A stretch of 7,149 nt of DNA from JBGOUJ01 sp041477005 (GTDB taxonomy: Bacteria; Acidobacteriota; Terriglobia; Bryobacterales; JACQDG01). The notes beneath the pieces were generated by a model. That model was given only the letters and a program-made list of their open reading frames with translations, was not told the origin of the DNA and did not search any database. The stretch's first letter is position 1, and each line of letters starts with the position of its first letter. Positions 6,241 to 7,149 of the stretch are shown piece after piece. The position numbers were made by a program, and so were the translations under genes. Location of the stretch: the NCBI GenBank assembly GCA_041477005.1, contig JBGOUJ010000408.1, positions 1 to 7,149 of the forward strand. Direction: 5' to 3'.

Positions 6241-6664
6241 CACCAACATTCTCGTCTACGCGCATCGGCTGGACTCGCTCTGGAATCAGCCCGCCAGCCG
6301 TTGCCTTCGGGAGTTGGCCGAAGGCGCCGCGCCTTGGGCGATTCCCTGGCCCTGCGTGCATGAGTTCCTGGCGATTGTTACCCATCCCGGAGTCTTTCGC
6401 CCGCCCACGCCCCTGCCCAGGGCGCTTTCCGATTTGGAAGCTTGGTTCGAATCGCCCACCCTTCGTCTGATCGGCGAAAGCTCCGCGTATTGGCCGGCGT
6501 TCTCGCGTGTGGCCCGGCAGGGGCTGGTTGCCGGAGCGGTCGTGAACGATGCGCGCATCGCCGCCATTTGTCTGGAGCACGGAGTCAGGACGCTGTTTTC
6601 GGCCGACCGGGATTTCTCCCGGTTTCCCGACATCGAGGTAATCAACCCACTGGCAGCCGGATGA
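6227..6664 (+). CDS. vapC: VapC-type PIN-domain ribonuclease toxin
   Basis: A 145-residue single PIN domain, normal length for VapC toxins. The four expected metal-binding acidic residues are present: D5 in AVDTNILVYAH, E46 in CVHEFLAIV, D108 in VVNDARIAA, and D127 in LFSADRDFSRF, with D129 as an extra. The C-terminus IEVINPL is also typical. VapC proteins are Mg-dependent RNases that cut tRNA or rRNA and stop translation when not held by VapB; the particular RNA target cannot be read from sequence. Translation starts at TTG (6227), six bases after a GGGGG run and within the last codons of vapB; no better ATG is available that keeps D5. All catalytic positions are intact, so it should be active. 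No terminator with a T-run follows in the 100 bases before the next gene. Confidence 0.92.
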   Translation: MTAVDTNILVYAHRLDSLWNQPASRCLRELAEGAAPWAIPWPCVHEFLAIVTHPGVFRPPTPLPRALSDLEAWFESPTLRLIGESSAYWPAFSRVARQGLVAGAVVNDARIAAICLEHGVRTLFSADRDFSRFPDIEVINPLAAG

Positions 6665-6731
6665 CCGCTTCGCGGGCCGAGCGGAACCGGGCGCCCGCTG
6701 GCCCCAAGGCGGCAAACAAACCGGCGGGCGA

Positions 6732-6759
6732 TTGTTCCAGCGAAATAAGTTGCTATGAT
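6732..6759 (+). promoter_or_regulatory. Candidate extended -10 promoter for the dehydrogenase gene
   Basis: TGCTATGAT at 6751-6759 is an extended -10 (TGN plus TATGAT, five of six to TATAAT). TTGTTC at 6732-6737, 16 bases upstream, is a partial -35 keeping the TTG. Transcription would begin near 6766-6767, directly at or beside the ATG at 6767, so the mRNA may be leaderless or start a few bases before the second ATG pair at 6785/6788. Confidence 0.45.
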
Positions 6760-6766
6760 AGTGACA

Positions 6767-7149
6767 ATGGGCCCAAGCCAGACCATGATGGCTGCCGTGC
6801 TCTACGGCAGGGAAGAATTACGGGTGGAACCGGTGCCGATCCCGAAGCTGGAGCCCGGCGACGCGCTGGTGAAAGTGAACGTAGCGCTGACGTGCGGAAC
6901 CGATGTAAAAGTCTTCCGGCGCGGCTATCATGCGCGGATGATCGTGCCGCCGGCGGTATTGGGCCATGAATTGGCTGGGGATGTCGTCGAAGTGGGCCGC
7001 GAGGTGGACAATTTCCGGGTAGGGCAGCGGGTGGTGGCGGCCAACTCGGCGCCGTGCGGGAGCTGCTACTTCTGCGCGCGGGGGCAGGAGAACCTGTGCG
7101 AGGACCTGCTGTTCAACAACGGGGCGTACGCCGAGTACATCCGGATTCC
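6767..7149 (+). CDS. Zinc-dependent medium-chain alcohol/polyol dehydrogenase, N-terminal part
   Basis: About 127 codons of the GroES-like catalytic domain are present before the window ends; a full protein would have about 340-350 with a Rossmann NAD(P) domain still to come. Catalytic zinc ligands are visible as C43 in LTCGTD and H67-E68 in LGHELAGDVVEVG. The structural zinc site is the complete four-cysteine set CGSCYFCARGQENLC (C97, C100, C103, C111). Such enzymes oxidise alcohols, sugars, polyols or threonine with NAD(P); the visible part resembles the sorbitol/threonine dehydrogenase branch, but the substrate is not determinable. Start choice is ambiguous: in-frame ATGs lie at 6755, 6767, 6785 and 6788, with an in-frame TAA at 6746. 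Family alignment favours 6785 (MMAAVLYG, as in MKAAVLYG), while the promoter position suits a leaderless start at 6767. No Shine-Dalgarno precedes any of them. Confidence 0.92.
   Translation, partial: MGPSQTMMAAVLYGREELRVEPVPIPKLEPGDALVKVNVALTCGTDVKVFRRGYHARMIVPPAVLGHELAGDVVEVGREVDNFRVGQRVVAANSAPCGSCYFCARGQENLCEDLLFNNGAYAEYIRI

Noticed and set aside
5586..6249. Minus-strand frames of 202 and 149 codons across the intergenic region and vapB
   Set aside because: They run antisense to vapB, their translations are compositionally odd and include the tandem repeat as peptide, and they have no convincing start site.
6665..6675. CCGC-TTC-GCGG hairpin after the vapC stop, considered as a terminator
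   Set aside because: The stem is only four bases with a three-base loop and no T-run follows; this is expected by chance at this GC content.

Overview
The window is GC-rich bacterial DNA carrying large secreted carbohydrate-active proteins, a PIN-type toxin-antitoxin pair and housekeeping NTPases. From memory of the protein families, and of a palindrome-like intergenic motif, the closest fit is a soil acidobacterium of the Bryobacterales / Candidatus Solibacter type. This is an inference from family resemblance; no search was run.

Layout: positions 1-5539 are read from the minus strand, right to left. A 1085-residue secreted protein with a predicted six-hairpin glycosidase core (2282-5539) is followed after 13 bases by a short secreted reading frame with a very strong ribosome binding site (2095-2268). 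That short frame looks like the 5' end of a second, GH2-like sugar-active protein. It is interrupted by a TAG where the family pattern expects Trp, and then apparently by a one-base deletion (tail to 1988). Next come a MoxR-type AAA+ ATPase (943-1908) and, four bases further on, a divergent YchF/Obg-like ATPase that runs off the left edge (1-938).

Positions 5540-5979 are a 440-base divergent intergenic region. It holds two overlapping hairpins, one of which would fold as an RNA stem with tandem G-A mismatches and a GNRA-type tetraloop. It also holds an imperfect 8-base tandem repeat and weak promoter-like hexamers.

Positions 5980-7149 are read from the plus strand: a VapB/VapC toxin-antitoxin pair overlapping by 14 bases (5980-6664), then an extended -10 promoter candidate and the first ~127 codons of a zinc-dependent medium-chain dehydrogenase that runs off the right edge.

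The two glycosidase-type genes probably formed a sugar-degradation unit whose second member has decayed. The dehydrogenase could act on sugars or polyols, but its substrate cannot be read from the sequence. MoxR and YchF look co-transcribed. I do not see a clear new multi-gene system. The best candidates for novelty are the altered switch region of the YchF homologue, the unassigned glycosidase, and the structured intergenic element.
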